In this document: piece after piece, positions 15,755-23,849 of the stretch | Position numbering within the stretch: the first letter of the stretch is position 1 | How the letters are laid out: every line of letters starts with the position of its first letter | Source: Actinomycetota bacterium | GTDB taxonomy: Bacteria; Actinomycetota; Acidimicrobiia; Acidimicrobiales; WLNW01 | Direction of reading: 5' to 3' | Assembly (NCBI GenBank): GCA_009699605.1 | Contig: WLNW01000004.1 | Span: forward strand, 1 to 48,483 | DNA: 48,483 nucleotides | Translations under genes and position numbers: made by a program | The notes under the pieces: generated by a model | The model's input: only the letters and a program-made list of their open reading frames with translations | The model's database searches: none | What the model was told of the DNA's origin: nothing

Positions 15755-17370
15755 CCTGCTTGGAAGTTAAGGCCCCACGCCGCCATGGTTGATACGAGCG
15801 GCGAGATCAAGCTATTGCGGCAGGGATAACCCTGCTGCGGCCCGACTGAACCCGTGACGGCGTTGATCCAGCTAGAGCCGTTCCAGCAGGCGTTCGTCGA
15901 TGTTCCGATCCAGCCGCTCTGGATGCCGACCGCCCGTAGCGAGCCGGAGAGCGAGGCGTAATGAACGGCGCCGCTATCTCCGCCAGCCGTCCCAGCGGTC
16001 GTGCGGAACTGAAACGGCCACGTTACTCCGTTCTGAGTCACGTAGGTGATCCCCGTCGGTTGCGACAAGATATAGCCACAGCGCACACCATCGTTGATAT
16101 AACGTGCGCCGTCATCGCCGGTCGAGCGAAAACCGGTAGTGCACACCGTTAGGCCGGTGCCAGGGTCGCCCACCCCAGCTAGGACAGTCGCGGGGCTGTA
16201 AATCGAGTTATGCATACGGCCGATGCCTGGCCGCGTTCCCCCCACTCCGTTCGCGTACAAGCCCGCATCCCAGATCAGTCCCGTGTTGTGCGTGTTCCAC
16301 GCCGGATTCTGAATGTGTTCCTCGCGGGCGACCGGCCATCCTATGACGTCCCCGTTTGGCGGCGGAATGTTCTGTCCGCCGAAGTAGTTCGCGCCCTGAT
16401 AGACCCGGGCGTCGGCCCAACCGGCCGCGTTGCGGGAGTCTGGGAGACAATGCCCGGCGGTTAGAACTCCGGGGATACCACCAAAGGTTACCGCAATGTT
16501 CGACGTGCAGGCAAGACCGCCTGGCTCCATGCGAAGCTGCAAGCCGCCATAGACCCAGTTCCAGTCACATTTCAGCGCACCGGATCCACTGCACGTCGGA
16601 TTACCTGTAGGAACGGCGTCTATCGGCTTCACAATCCGGATCGGCTCGTTCAGGAACTCCCTCGCGATCACCGCGGCTTCAACGGTGTCGCTTTCGACCG
16701 CCATGATGATCTCGTCGGTCTGTATGGAGAATCCGATCGACTGTACCGAACCGAAGGGAGCCCATAGCGGTGCCGTCCGAGATAAACGATCCCGGATCCG
16801 GCCTGCCAGCTCTTCTAGGTAAAGCGATCCGTAGCGCTTTACGTCGATCCGCCCGATCGACCTGAATTCGGCTTCGGCGTGAACGGCTCGATCTACGACT
16901 TCGTTGTTCTCAGCTATTGCGAAGTAGACGACAGTCGAGTCAATGCCGGCAGACGAGTCGAGCCAATAGCCCATGTAGTTCTGCGGTTGTTCCCGACGTA
17001 GCGTTTCCGCAGTCCTCATCGCGTAGCCCTGAATCGCGTTTCGGAATACCATCTGTACGGCTTCGTCGGCGGTAACCGCAAGTCCAGCGTACGTGGCGGG
17101 TTCGGTCGACTGGCTGGCACCGTAGCGTTCTGGACTTGCGATTAGATCAGCGACGAACTGTAAATCGGAGCGAAGTCCGAGGGCTGCTCGTAGCTCCGAG
17201 ACGCGTAGAATCTCCCAATCGTCAACTTTGCGGGCGGCAGCGGGAATGTCCTTTGGCAAGGTGCCTGATGGCGGTGCACCGCGTGGTGAACTGCTGGCAG
17301 CATTGCCAGAGTTTTCTAGAAGGGCGAGCACGACAATCGCGATCACAATAGATGCGGAGACTCGTCTCAT
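15751..17370 (-). CDS. Secreted S1 (chymotrypsin-fold) serine protease with long pro-region
   Basis: The protein has 539 residues. Residues 1-25 form a signal peptide (MRRVSASIVIAIVVLAL, cut near GNA-AS). Residues about 26-255 form an N-terminal region that could be a pro-domain. The protease domain (about 260-539) has TAGH307C, Asp368 (IWDAG) and GGDS466GA, the expected catalytic triad order. Cysteine pairs suggest disulfides and secretion. ATG 17370 is chosen because it begins the signal peptide and has a G-rich site upstream; the frame is open to 17469. Lower GC than neighbours suggests transfer. It is the first gene of the islet and is translationally coupled to the META lipoprotein. Confidence 0.85.
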   Translation of the reverse strand: MRRVSASIVIAIVVLALLENSGNAASSSPRGAPPSGTLPKDIPAAARKVDDWEILRVSELRAALGLRSDLQFVADLIASPERYGASQSTEPATYAGLAVTADEAVQMVFRNAIQGYAMRTAETLRREQPQNYMGYWLDSSAGIDSTVVYFAIAENNEVVDRAVHAEAEFRSIGRIDVKRYGSLYLEELAGRIRDRLSRTAPLWAPFGSVQSIGFSIQTDEIIMAVESDTVEAAVIAREFLNEPIRIVKPIDAVPTGNPTCSGSGALKCDWNWVYGGLQLRMEPGGLACTSNIAVTFGGIPGVLTAGHCLPDSRNAAGWADARVYQGANYFGGQNIPPPNGDVIGWPVAREEHIQNPAWNTHNTGLIWDAGLYANGVGGTRPGIGRMHNSIYSPATVLAGVGDPGTGLTVCTTGFRSTGDDGARYINDGVRCGYILSQPTGITYVTQNGVTWPFQFRTTAGTAGGDSGAVHYASLSGSLRAVGIQSGWIGTSTNACWNGSSWINAVTGSVGPQQGYPCRNSLISPLVSTMAAWGLNFQAG

Positions 17371-17576
17371 GAGGAACCCCCCGAGGCGACCCGTTTGAAG
17401 CAAGAGCCTGTCCAGAACCTTCGCATGGAGGCCTAGGACTGTCAATCCTGTCCACACGAGAGCCTCCACTGAACCCGGGGCGATTCAAACCGAGCCGCGT
17501 GCCAGGGCAGTGCGGGGCCCGGTCCGTGCGCGTTTCGTGCGCGTCGGCCGACTTCTGAGCGGATGGCGAAGAATTC

Positions 17577-17642
17577 CGCGCCACCAACCGCCAGCTCTAG
17601 GTGCCCAGGGCGGGACTCGAACCCGCACGATCCCAAAGGACC
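17577..17642. repeat. Right copy of the 66-bp direct repeat, overlapping tRNA-Leu
   Basis: Identical to 15119-15184. The identity stops at 17643 against 15185, inside the variable arm of the tRNA, and at 17576 on the other side. Confidence 0.9.
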
Positions 17643-17686
17643 CGAGGGGTTTAAGCCCTCTGCGTCTGCCATTCCGCCACCCGGGC
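17602..17686 (-). tRNA. tRNA-Leu (anticodon UAA)
   Basis: The 85-nt gene folds as a class II tRNA. The acceptor is GCCCGGG paired with CCTGGGC (one G-U), the anticodon stem GAGGG/CCCTC has loop CTTAAAC (anticodon UAA), there is a long variable arm (GGTCCTTTGGGATC) and the T-arm is GCGGG-TTCGAGT-CCCGC. The discriminator is A and CCA is not encoded. It decodes UUA, a rare codon in high-GC actinobacteria. Its 3' part is duplicated at 15119. Confidence 0.95.
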
Positions 17687-17730
17687 CTATCCCCACCGTA
17701 GCCGTGTGACCAGCGAACTATCGTCGCCAC

Positions 17731-18486
17731 ATGGACCACGCCGCGTATTGCACGCTCACCCGCGACGAGATCGACCGCTATGCGGACACGATCGACGGAG
17801 CCGACCTGTCGGCACCCGTGCTCACCTGCCCTGGTTGGACAGTGCTCGCGCTCACCAAGCACCTCGGCGTGGTACATCGGTGGGCCGCCCAGATGCTTCG
17901 CGACGGCGCAACCGAACGACTCGACTTTCGTGACGTCGACCGCGACCTGCCCGCAGACCCGAGCGGCTACGCGGCCTGGTTGCGCGACGGCGGCGGCGCG
18001 CTCGTCGACATGCTCGCCCAGCGAGAGGCCGACGCGGCAGTGTGGACTTGGGGCCCGGCCCACAACGCCGGCTGGTGGGCCCGCCGTATGGTGCACGAGA
18101 CGCTCATCCACCGCGCCGACGCGGCCGAGGCGCTCGGCGGCGAGTTCACGACCACGGCCGAGCTCGCGGTCGACGGGATCGACGAGTTCCTCGCCAACCT
18201 TCCGTCGGCTGCGGCCTCGTTCGCCCCCAACGTGCTCGAGCTCACCGGCCAAGGCGAGAGCCTGCACTTCCACGCCACCGACGCGCCCGGCGAGTGGATG
18301 GTCACCCTCACCGCCGATGGTTTCATGTGGGGCCACGGGCACGGCAAGGGCGACGTCGCCGTGCGCGGTCCGGCTGCCGACCTCCTGCTCATGGCCTACG
18401 GCCGCACCCCCGCTGATCACGGGCGCCTACAGCGCTTCGGCGACACCGGCCTACTCGACCGCTGGCTCGCCTACTCCGCTATCTGA
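17731..18486 (+). CDS. Maleylpyruvate isomerase family (mycothiol-dependent, DinB-like) protein
   Basis: The protein has 251 residues. The N-terminal DinB-like four-helix bundle has CPGWTVLALTKHLGVVHRW and RMVHETLIHRADA, which supply the three metal-binding histidines typical of MDMPI-N proteins. The C-terminal part (about 150-250) matches the small MDMPI-C domain. Such proteins are mycothiol-dependent metalloenzymes of actinobacteria, though most family members have unknown substrates. ATG 17731 lies 45 bp beyond the tRNA gene on the opposite strand. Its presence supports a mycothiol-producing actinobacterium. Confidence 0.85.
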   Translation: MDHAAYCTLTRDEIDRYADTIDGADLSAPVLTCPGWTVLALTKHLGVVHRWAAQMLRDGATERLDFRDVDRDLPADPSGYAAWLRDGGGALVDMLAQREADAAVWTWGPAHNAGWWARRMVHETLIHRADAAEALGGEFTTTAELAVDGIDEFLANLPSAAASFAPNVLELTGQGESLHFHATDAPGEWMVTLTADGFMWGHGHGKGDVAVRGPAADLLLMAYGRTPADHGRLQRFGDTGLLDRWLAYSAI

Positions 18487-18568
18487 ACGAGGCGCGATCT
18501 GCACCACGCAGGCCTTCTGAACGAGGCCCACTGGGACGAGTGTCAGAGGGGGTGGGGATCATCGTTGA

Positions 18569-18874
18569 GTGGAAGCAACGTCACTCCGATTCGCCCATGC
18601 GGCCCGCACCATTGCCGACGTCACCCGTCTCCGCGGGCTCGACGCACCGACCTTTCGCAGCCCACCGAGCCTCGCCGGCGTGCAACGTTCGCTCCGCAGG
18701 CGAGGCGGTTCGGCCACGGTGTCGGTGCGGCTTCATCAACGTCCATGGGCCGCGGTCCTCGCCGACATGATCGACGGCGTCATCGTCGCGAACCGCCTCT
18801 CCGGCACCGCCGCCGACACCGTGCGCACCGCCCTGTGGCAGGCCGTCGAGGGTGCGGCGGTGATCGCCGCCTGA
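18569..18874 (+). CDS. Small protein of unknown function
   Basis: The protein has 101 residues from GTG 18569. It has a basic middle (QRSLRRRGG) and an amphipathic C-terminal region (WAAVLADMIDGVIVANRLSGT). No family is recognised. A G-rich stretch at 18546-18557 is a possible ribosome-binding region but is rather far from the GTG. Its codon use is like its neighbours. It may be co-transcribed with the MDMPI gene and the nuclease gene downstream. Confidence 0.5.
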   Translation: MEATSLRFAHAARTIADVTRLRGLDAPTFRSPPSLAGVQRSLRRRGGSATVSVRLHQRPWAAVLADMIDGVIVANRLSGTAADTVRTALWQAVEGAAVIAA

Positions 18875-18941
18875 CGCGACCTGATCGGCCACGGCCCCTT
18901 GATCACGTCGAGCGCAGATCTCCGCCACTAGAACGACTGTC

Positions 18942-19898
18942 GTGTCTCCGTTGAACCCTGCGCAGCAAGAGATCATCGATCGTCTCCGCGGCACGCGCGA
19001 CGAACGCCCGGCCTACGACGCCGAGCTCCGACACCACATCCGCGCCACGCTCGAGCACGGCACCGCCGATGCCGCGGCCGAGCTCGGCCCCAACCAGACC
19101 ATCTTCGTCAGCAAGTCGCGCCTGGCCGGCGTACACGGGTGCGAGGAGCGCTTCGTCCTCGACGACTTCAGCTGGTCGATCCCGGCGGCGCGTGGCAAGG
19201 TCGCGCACAAGGCCATCGAGTACGCGCTGAACGTCCGCGAAGCCCCCGTGCCCCTCCGCCTCGTCGACGATGCCCTCGCCCGCCTCGAGAGCAACGATGA
19301 CTCGTTCGGTCAGTGGCTGCAAGGGCTCGACGAGATCGAACGAGCCGAGCTGCGGGGCGAGGTCAACGAGCGCGTCACGCAGTTCCTCGAGTGCTTTCCC
19401 AGCCTGCCCCGCTCGTGGCGGCCCGGCACCGAGATGGCCATTCGCCAAGACCTGCACGGCGGCAAGATCGTGCTGTCCGGGCGCGTCGACCTCACGATCG
19501 GCGTGCCCGACGGGCTCGTCGCGGGCAAGGTCATCATCGACCTCAAGACCGGTAACCCGCGGGCCGTGCACTTCGACGACCTCCGTTTCTACGCGCTGAT
19601 CGAGACCATGCGCCTGGGCACTCCACCGCTGCGTCTGGCGAGCTACTACCTCGATCAGGGAACGATGCATCCCGAAGATGTCTCCGAGGCGCTGCTCGAA
19701 TCCGCCGCGAAGCGCACGATCGACGGCGTGGTCAAGATGATCGAGCTCGAGATGTTGGCCCGTCCGCCCCGCCGTTCACCGAGTGCGTTGTGCCGTTGGT
19801 GCCCGGTGCTGCCCAACTGCACCGATGGCACGTCCTGGCTCGCGAATCGCGACGACACGAGCGACGACCCGCGCGGCGGGGACGACAGCAACGGGTAG
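18942..19898 (+). CDS. PD-(D/E)XK (RecB-like) nuclease with iron-sulfur cysteine pattern
   Basis: The protein has 318 residues. Nuclease motifs in order are GKVAH89KAIEY, GRVD183LTIG and IID200LK202TG (the D-x-K core). Cys67 near the N-terminus and Cys284-x2-Cys287-x5-Cys293 near the C-terminus reproduce the four-cysteine iron staple of AddB, Cas4 and Dna2 nucleases. There is no helicase domain and no CRISPR genes nearby, so this is a stand-alone exonuclease-like protein of the PDDEXK_1 group. The GTG at 18942 is the only start before the conserved core. It lies 19 bp upstream of an enoyl-CoA hydratase gene. It probably acts in DNA repair; the role is inferred. Confidence 0.8.
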   Translation: MSPLNPAQQEIIDRLRGTRDERPAYDAELRHHIRATLEHGTADAAAELGPNQTIFVSKSRLAGVHGCEERFVLDDFSWSIPAARGKVAHKAIEYALNVREAPVPLRLVDDALARLESNDDSFGQWLQGLDEIERAELRGEVNERVTQFLECFPSLPRSWRPGTEMAIRQDLHGGKIVLSGRVDLTIGVPDGLVAGKVIIDLKTGNPRAVHFDDLRFYALIETMRLGTPPLRLASYYLDQGTMHPEDVSEALLESAAKRTIDGVVKMIELEMLARPPRRSPSALCRWCPVLPNCTDGTSWLANRDDTSDDPRGGDDSNG

Positions 19899-19917
19899 CG
19901 GGTGCCAGACTGCGCGG

Positions 19918-20673
19918 ATGGCCTACGTGCTCTGCGACGTGGTCGACCGCGTCGCCACCATCACCCTGAACGACCCGAAACGCCGCAACACGATCAGCCT
20001 CGCCATGAACGAGGAAATCGTCGCCTGCATCGACGATCTCGAATCGCGAGATGATGTCGGCGCGATCGTGCTCACCGGCACGGCCCCCGCGTTCTGTGCC
20101 GGCGCCGACCTCGACGACCTGCGCACCTGCAGCGGCGCCGACACGCTCGGGCAGATCTACGCCGGCTTCCTTCGCATCGCGCACACCACATTGCCCACGA
20201 TCGCCGCCGTGAACGGTGCGGCCGTCGGCGCGGGCATGAACATGACACTCGCGTGCGACGTGATCATCGCCGCCCGGAGCGCCAAGTTCGATCCGCGATT
20301 CCTTCAGATCGGCATCCATCCCGGCGGCGGCCATACGTGGCGGTTGCGCCGCATCGCTGATCATCAGACAGTCATGGCACTGGTGCTCTTCGGCGAGCAA
20401 CTGGACGGCGAGAACGCCGCGCGCGTGGGGCTCGCGTGGCGCTGCGTCGACGATGACGCACTCCTCGATGAAGCCACCCGCATGGCCGCTCGCGCCGCTG
20501 CAGCGCCGCCTGCGCTCGTGCGGCGGACCAAGGCAACCATCATGTCGCTCGCCGAGGTCACATCCTCCGAGGCCTCCGTGGCCCACGAGCTCGACCCGCA
20601 GGTGTGGTCGATGCAACAGCCGGCGTTCCAGGAACTGCTGGGCAAGTTGCAACGCAACCTCGGAAAGGGCTGA
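19918..20673 (+). CDS. Enoyl-CoA hydratase/isomerase family protein
   Basis: The protein has 251 residues, the normal crotonase length. APAFCAGADLDDL forms the first oxyanion hole strand, and PTIAAVNGAAVGAGMNMTLACDVIIA the second. Of the two catalytic glutamates of true hydratases, the position after the second motif is not clearly Glu (IGIHPGGGHTW), so the protein may be a hydratase, isomerase or other crotonase. ATG 19918 is chosen from the conserved N-terminus. It is followed three bases later by a membrane-protein gene. Confidence 0.85.
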   Translation: MAYVLCDVVDRVATITLNDPKRRNTISLAMNEEIVACIDDLESRDDVGAIVLTGTAPAFCAGADLDDLRTCSGADTLGQIYAGFLRIAHTTLPTIAAVNGAAVGAGMNMTLACDVIIAARSAKFDPRFLQIGIHPGGGHTWRLRRIADHQTVMALVLFGEQLDGENAARVGLAWRCVDDDALLDEATRMAARAAAAPPALVRRTKATIMSLAEVTSSEASVAHELDPQVWSMQQPAFQELLGKLQRNLGKG

Positions 20674-20676
20674 CCC

Positions 20677-21159
20677 GTGTCGTCGTCGATCCCGATCGGT
20701 TTGGCGATCGCCATGCTCGGCTTCGCGGTCTACATGCAGTACCTCTCGCAACGCAGCGCCGCGGGGATCCTGGGCAACAACGGTCCGGGCATCCGCATCG
20801 CCGAGACCAAGAAGTGCGAGCACACGTGGGCCGCCGCCCAACGCGTCGCCGCGCCGATCTACCGCCTGATCGCCCTGAGCCTCGCCGGCACCGCCGCCGC
20901 CACGGTCGCCCTGTCGTTCGTCAACCCCACGGCGGCCTTCATCGGCGCGATCATCGTCGGGCTCGGCATCGAAGTGTTCTTCCTCGGCGCGGCAAGCGTG
21001 CGCGCGCGCAAGGCCGCCGACGCCATCGATTGCGAGCACTCGCGCCTGGCCAAGCTGCAGCGAGCGCAGGCGAAGAAAGGGAAGAAGGGAAAGTCCCGCA
21101 GCGCGGAACCGTCGTCCGCGTTCTCGCCGGCGCACCGCCGAAAGAAAAGGCGCCACTGA
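20677..21159 (+). CDS. SdpI-like integral membrane protein
   Basis: The protein has 160 residues with hydrophobic segments at about 5-22, 63-83 and 88-108. The loop GPGIRIAETKKCEHTWAAAQ resembles the GIRTP-(x)n-W-x-x-(A/H)-(N/Q)-R signature of SdpI/YfhL proteins. The C-terminus is very basic (AKKGKKGKSRS, then RRKKRRH), probably cytoplasmic and possibly membrane- or nucleic-acid-binding. GTG 20677 has GGAAAGGG inside the end of the upstream gene. In Bacillus SdpI is an immunity protein; here the role is unknown. Confidence 0.65.
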   Translation: MSSSIPIGLAIAMLGFAVYMQYLSQRSAAGILGNNGPGIRIAETKKCEHTWAAAQRVAAPIYRLIALSLAGTAAATVALSFVNPTAAFIGAIIVGLGIEVFFLGAASVRARKAADAIDCEHSRLAKLQRAQAKKGKKGKSRSAEPSSAFSPAHRRKKRRH

Positions 21160-21189
21160 CTCACGCAATCGAGCAGCAGCGGTGCTCGT

Positions 21190-21777
21190 TCAGAACCAGG
21201 CCGCGCCGATCTCTTCGCGCCGCATCTCCCACTCCTCGGCGGTGACGGCGTAACGGACGTGGTCTTCCCAGACACCGTTGATCTCGAGGTAACGCTCGGC
21301 GAGGCCCTCGGCGCGGATGGCGAGTTTGGCGACCACGCGATGGCTCGCCGCATTGCGCGGAATGATCGAGATCTGCAGCCGGTGCAGGCGCAGTTCGTCG
21401 AACGCGTATCGGCACAACACCGCGACCCCCTCAGGGGTGTAGCTCTGACCGGCGTACTTCTCGTCGATCCAATAGCCGACGTACGCGTTCTGGAACGGCC
21501 CCCGCTGGATGTTGGTGAGGTTGATCTCGCCGGCGAAGTCACCGGCAACGAACACCCCGAAGCCATAGCCCGCGCCCATCTGACGCTCGCGGTCGCGGGC
21601 GTTGCACCGAACGGTGAACGCGTGCGGATCCTCGATCACGTCGGGCGCACCGACGGGGCGAGACGGCTCCCACTTGGTGAGCCACGCACTGTTGCGGCGG
21701 CGCACCTCGCGCCATTGGCTGAAGTCAGAGGGCGAGAGCGGGCGCAACAGCACGCGACGACCGAACAGTGCAGTCAT
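21190..21777 (-). CDS. RimJ/RimL-type GNAT acetyltransferase
   Basis: The protein has 195 residues. It starts with the typical RRVLLRPLSPSDFSQW strand and has the VGYWIDEKYAGQSYTPEGVAVLCRYAF helix and LQISIIPRNAASHRVVAKLAIRAEG, the motif order of RimJ/RimL acetyltransferases of protein N-termini or small molecules. ATG 21777 follows the stop of the aminotransferase by four bases, so it is the last gene of a leftward operon. It is convergent with the SdpI-like gene. Confidence 0.9.
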   Translation of the reverse strand: MTALFGRRVLLRPLSPSDFSQWREVRRRNSAWLTKWEPSRPVGAPDVIEDPHAFTVRCNARDRERQMGAGYGFGVFVAGDFAGEINLTNIQRGPFQNAYVGYWIDEKYAGQSYTPEGVAVLCRYAFDELRLHRLQISIIPRNAASHRVVAKLAIRAEGLAERYLEINGVWEDHVRYAVTAEEWEMRREEIGAAWF

Positions 21778-21781
21778 GGCA

Positions 21782-22876
21782 TCAGCGTTGCAGGATCTCG
21801 GCCAACGCGCCGAGCAACAGCGTGACGTTGCGCGGACGAGCGGTGTGGCCCATGCATCCGATGCGCCACACCTTGCCCGCGTAGGCGCCGAGCCCGCCGC
21901 CGACCTCGATGCCGTAGCGCTCGAGCAGACGGCGGCGCACCGCAGCTTCGTCGAGACCCGCGGGCAGGTCGGTGGGCACCACGACGGTCGTGAGCTCCGG
22001 CAGGCGATGACCCTCTTGCGCGAACAGCTCGAAGCCGAGGTTTTGCAAGCCTTCTTGCAGCAACGCTCCGCATTCGGCGTGCCGGGCCCACGACTGTTCG
22101 AGGCCCTCCTCGAGGATGACACCGAGACCGGCGTGCAGTGCGTAGACCATGGAGATCGGCGCGGTGTGGTGATAGGCCCGCGCCCCTTCGCCGGTGACGT
22201 ACTTCTTGATCATGTTGAGATCGAGATACCACGACTGCGGCGTCTCGACGATGCGCTCGATCGCCCGCGGGCTCACGGTGAGCGGAGCGAGGCCGGGCGG
22301 CACCCCAAGGCACTTCTGCGTACCGCTGTAGGCGAGGTCGATGCCCCACTCGTCGATCTCGAGCGGGATACCACCGAGCGATGTGACGCAGTCGACGAGC
22401 AACAGCGCGTCGCCCTTGTTCGCACCGAGCTCGGCCACGTCGTTGCGCACACCGGTAGATGTCTCGGCATGCACGACCGCGATGATGCGCGGCGACGGAT
22501 GAGCGTCGAGCAACTGCTGCGGATCGATCGCCTTGCCCCATTCGACATCGACGCGATGCACGTTGGCTCCGGCGCGCGCCGCGACGTCGCACATTCGGCC
22601 ACCGAAGACGCCGTTCACCCCGATAACCACGTCGTCACCGGGGCGCACCACGTTCACGAAAGACGCTTCCATGCCCGCCGAACCGGTTGCGCTCACCGGG
22701 AACGTGAGCTGGTTGGCGGTACGGAACACGCGGCGCAAGCGCTCGTTCGTCTCGTCGAGCAAGGCGACGAACTCGGGGTCGAGATGGCCAAGCACCGGCC
22801 GGGCGAAGGCGGCCATGACCTCGGGATAGGGATTGCAGGGGCCGGGGCCCATGAGGATGCGGTCGGAGAATGGCAT
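21782..22876 (-). CDS. Class V aminotransferase (serine/alanine-glyoxylate type)
   Basis: The protein has 364 residues. It begins with MGPGPCNPYPEVMAAF, has ATGSAGMEA for cofactor phosphate contacts, VDCVTSLGGIPLEID with the pyridine-contacting Asp, and YSGTQKCLGVPPGL with the PLP lysine. This is the pattern of serine-pyruvate / alanine-glyoxylate / ureidoglycine-glyoxylate aminotransferases. The exact amino donor cannot be chosen from sequence. No purine-degradation genes adjoin, apart from the xanthine-oxidase-like cluster further right. It lies 61 bp downstream of ppx on the same strand. Confidence 0.85.
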   Translation of the reverse strand: MPFSDRILMGPGPCNPYPEVMAAFARPVLGHLDPEFVALLDETNERLRRVFRTANQLTFPVSATGSAGMEASFVNVVRPGDDVVIGVNGVFGGRMCDVAARAGANVHRVDVEWGKAIDPQQLLDAHPSPRIIAVVHAETSTGVRNDVAELGANKGDALLLVDCVTSLGGIPLEIDEWGIDLAYSGTQKCLGVPPGLAPLTVSPRAIERIVETPQSWYLDLNMIKKYVTGEGARAYHHTAPISMVYALHAGLGVILEEGLEQSWARHAECGALLQEGLQNLGFELFAQEGHRLPELTTVVVPTDLPAGLDEAAVRRRLLERYGIEVGGGLGAYAGKVWRIGCMGHTARPRNVTLLLGALAEILQR

Positions 22877-22937
22877 ACGTCGGCGATGGTATCGAGCCGA
22901 GCACAGCCACGTTGTGGCGGACGGCCGAACGCGACCG

Positions 22938-23849
22938 TTAGTCGTGCCGCATGCTCATGACCAGGCCGTCGAGGATGTCGCTCTCGGACACGACACAGTT
23001 CGCGAGGTCGAGCTGGCGCATCAACTGGACGAGAACGCACAGGCCACCCACGATTACGTCGGCGCGCCCTGCTTCGAGGCCGGGGTTGTGGATGCGATCC
23101 GCGCGCGGCTCGGTGGCGAGCGTACGGAAGACGTCCTCGACCGCGGGTCGCGTGAGGAGGAAGTGGTGGATCTGATCACGGTCATACGACTCGAGACCGA
23201 TCTCGACCGCGGCGGCGGTCGCCACCGTGCCCGCGAGTCCGACAAAGGTGCGCGCCTCGGCCATGGCGGGGTACTCGCGGCGGACTTCGTCGATGTAGGC
23301 CTCGGCCACCGACAGACACGCCAGCAGTTCCTCGGGGCGAGGAGGGTCGTGCTCGATGTACTTCTCGGTGAACCGCACACAACCCATGTCGACCGAGCGG
23401 GCGAACTCGCATTCGGTGGTGCCGTAGGAGAACTCGGTAGAGCCTCCTCCGATGTCGACCACGAGAAACGGCCCGAGGGCCGGGTCGAGCTCGGCCGTGG
23501 CCCCGAGGAACGACAACCGGCCTTCCTCCTGCCCCGACAGCAACGTCGGCGCAACCCCGATGATCTGCTCGGCGGCACCGAAGAAGTCATCACGGTTGGT
23601 GGCATCGCGCGCGGCCGACGTGGCGGTGAGCCGGGTCTTGGTGACCCCGTGGCGATCCATCACTTCGCGGTACTCACGCAGCACGGCGGAGGTCCGCTCG
23701 ATCGCGCCAGCAGTGAGCGTGCGTGTTTCGTTGACTCCCTCGCCGAGGCGCGTGATGCGCATGAGGCGTTCGAGGGGCTGCGTGCCGTCATGCACGAGCA
23801 GCCGCGTGGAGTTCGTGCCGCAGTCGATGGCCGCGTAAATCTCAGCCAT
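22938..23849 (-). CDS. ppx: Exopolyphosphatase / pppGpp phosphohydrolase (Ppx/GppA family)
   Basis: The protein has 303 residues, the short actinobacterial form with only the two ASKHA domains. IDCGTNSTRLLV is the phosphate 1 loop, ATSAARDATNRDDF the family signature, and VVDIGGGSTEFSYG the phosphate 2 loop. GLAGTVATAAAVEIGL is near the middle. It hydrolyses polyphosphate or guanosine pentaphosphate. ATG 23849 lies inside the end of DUF501 (8-bp overlap). In Mycobacterium tuberculosis the order eno, divIC-like, DUF501, ppx is contiguous (Rv1023-Rv1026); here DUF501-ppx are separated from eno-divIC. Confidence 0.92.
   Translation of the reverse strand: MAEIYAAIDCGTNSTRLLVHDGTQPLERLMRITRLGEGVNETRTLTAGAIERTSAVLREYREVMDRHGVTKTRLTATSAARDATNRDDFFGAAEQIIGVAPTLLSGQEEGRLSFLGATAELDPALGPFLVVDIGGGSTEFSYGTTECEFARSVDMGCVRFTEKYIEHDPPRPEELLACLSVAEAYIDEVRREYPAMAEARTFVGLAGTVATAAAVEIGLESYDRDQIHHFLLTRPAVEDVFRTLATEPRADRIHNPGLEAGRADVIVGGLCVLVQLMRQLDLANCVVSESDILDGLVMSMRHD

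Larger units (their letters stand above)
15119..17642. mobile_element. Putative tRNA-Leu-associated genomic islet with protease/lipoprotein cargo
   Basis: A 2,458-bp unit is bounded by perfect 66-bp direct repeats, the right one being the 3' end of an intact tRNA gene. This is the classic footprint of tyrosine-recombinase integration. The two genes inside have visibly lower GC and more AT-ending codons than genes on either side. No integrase, excisionase or transposase is present, so the element is either a remnant, a mobilisable cassette using an integrase encoded elsewhere, or an unusual segmental duplication. Confidence 0.65.

Noticed and set aside
15119-17642. Insertion sequence
   Set aside because: There is no transposase, no terminal inverted repeat and the direct repeat is far too long for an IS target duplication; tRNA-site integration explains it better.
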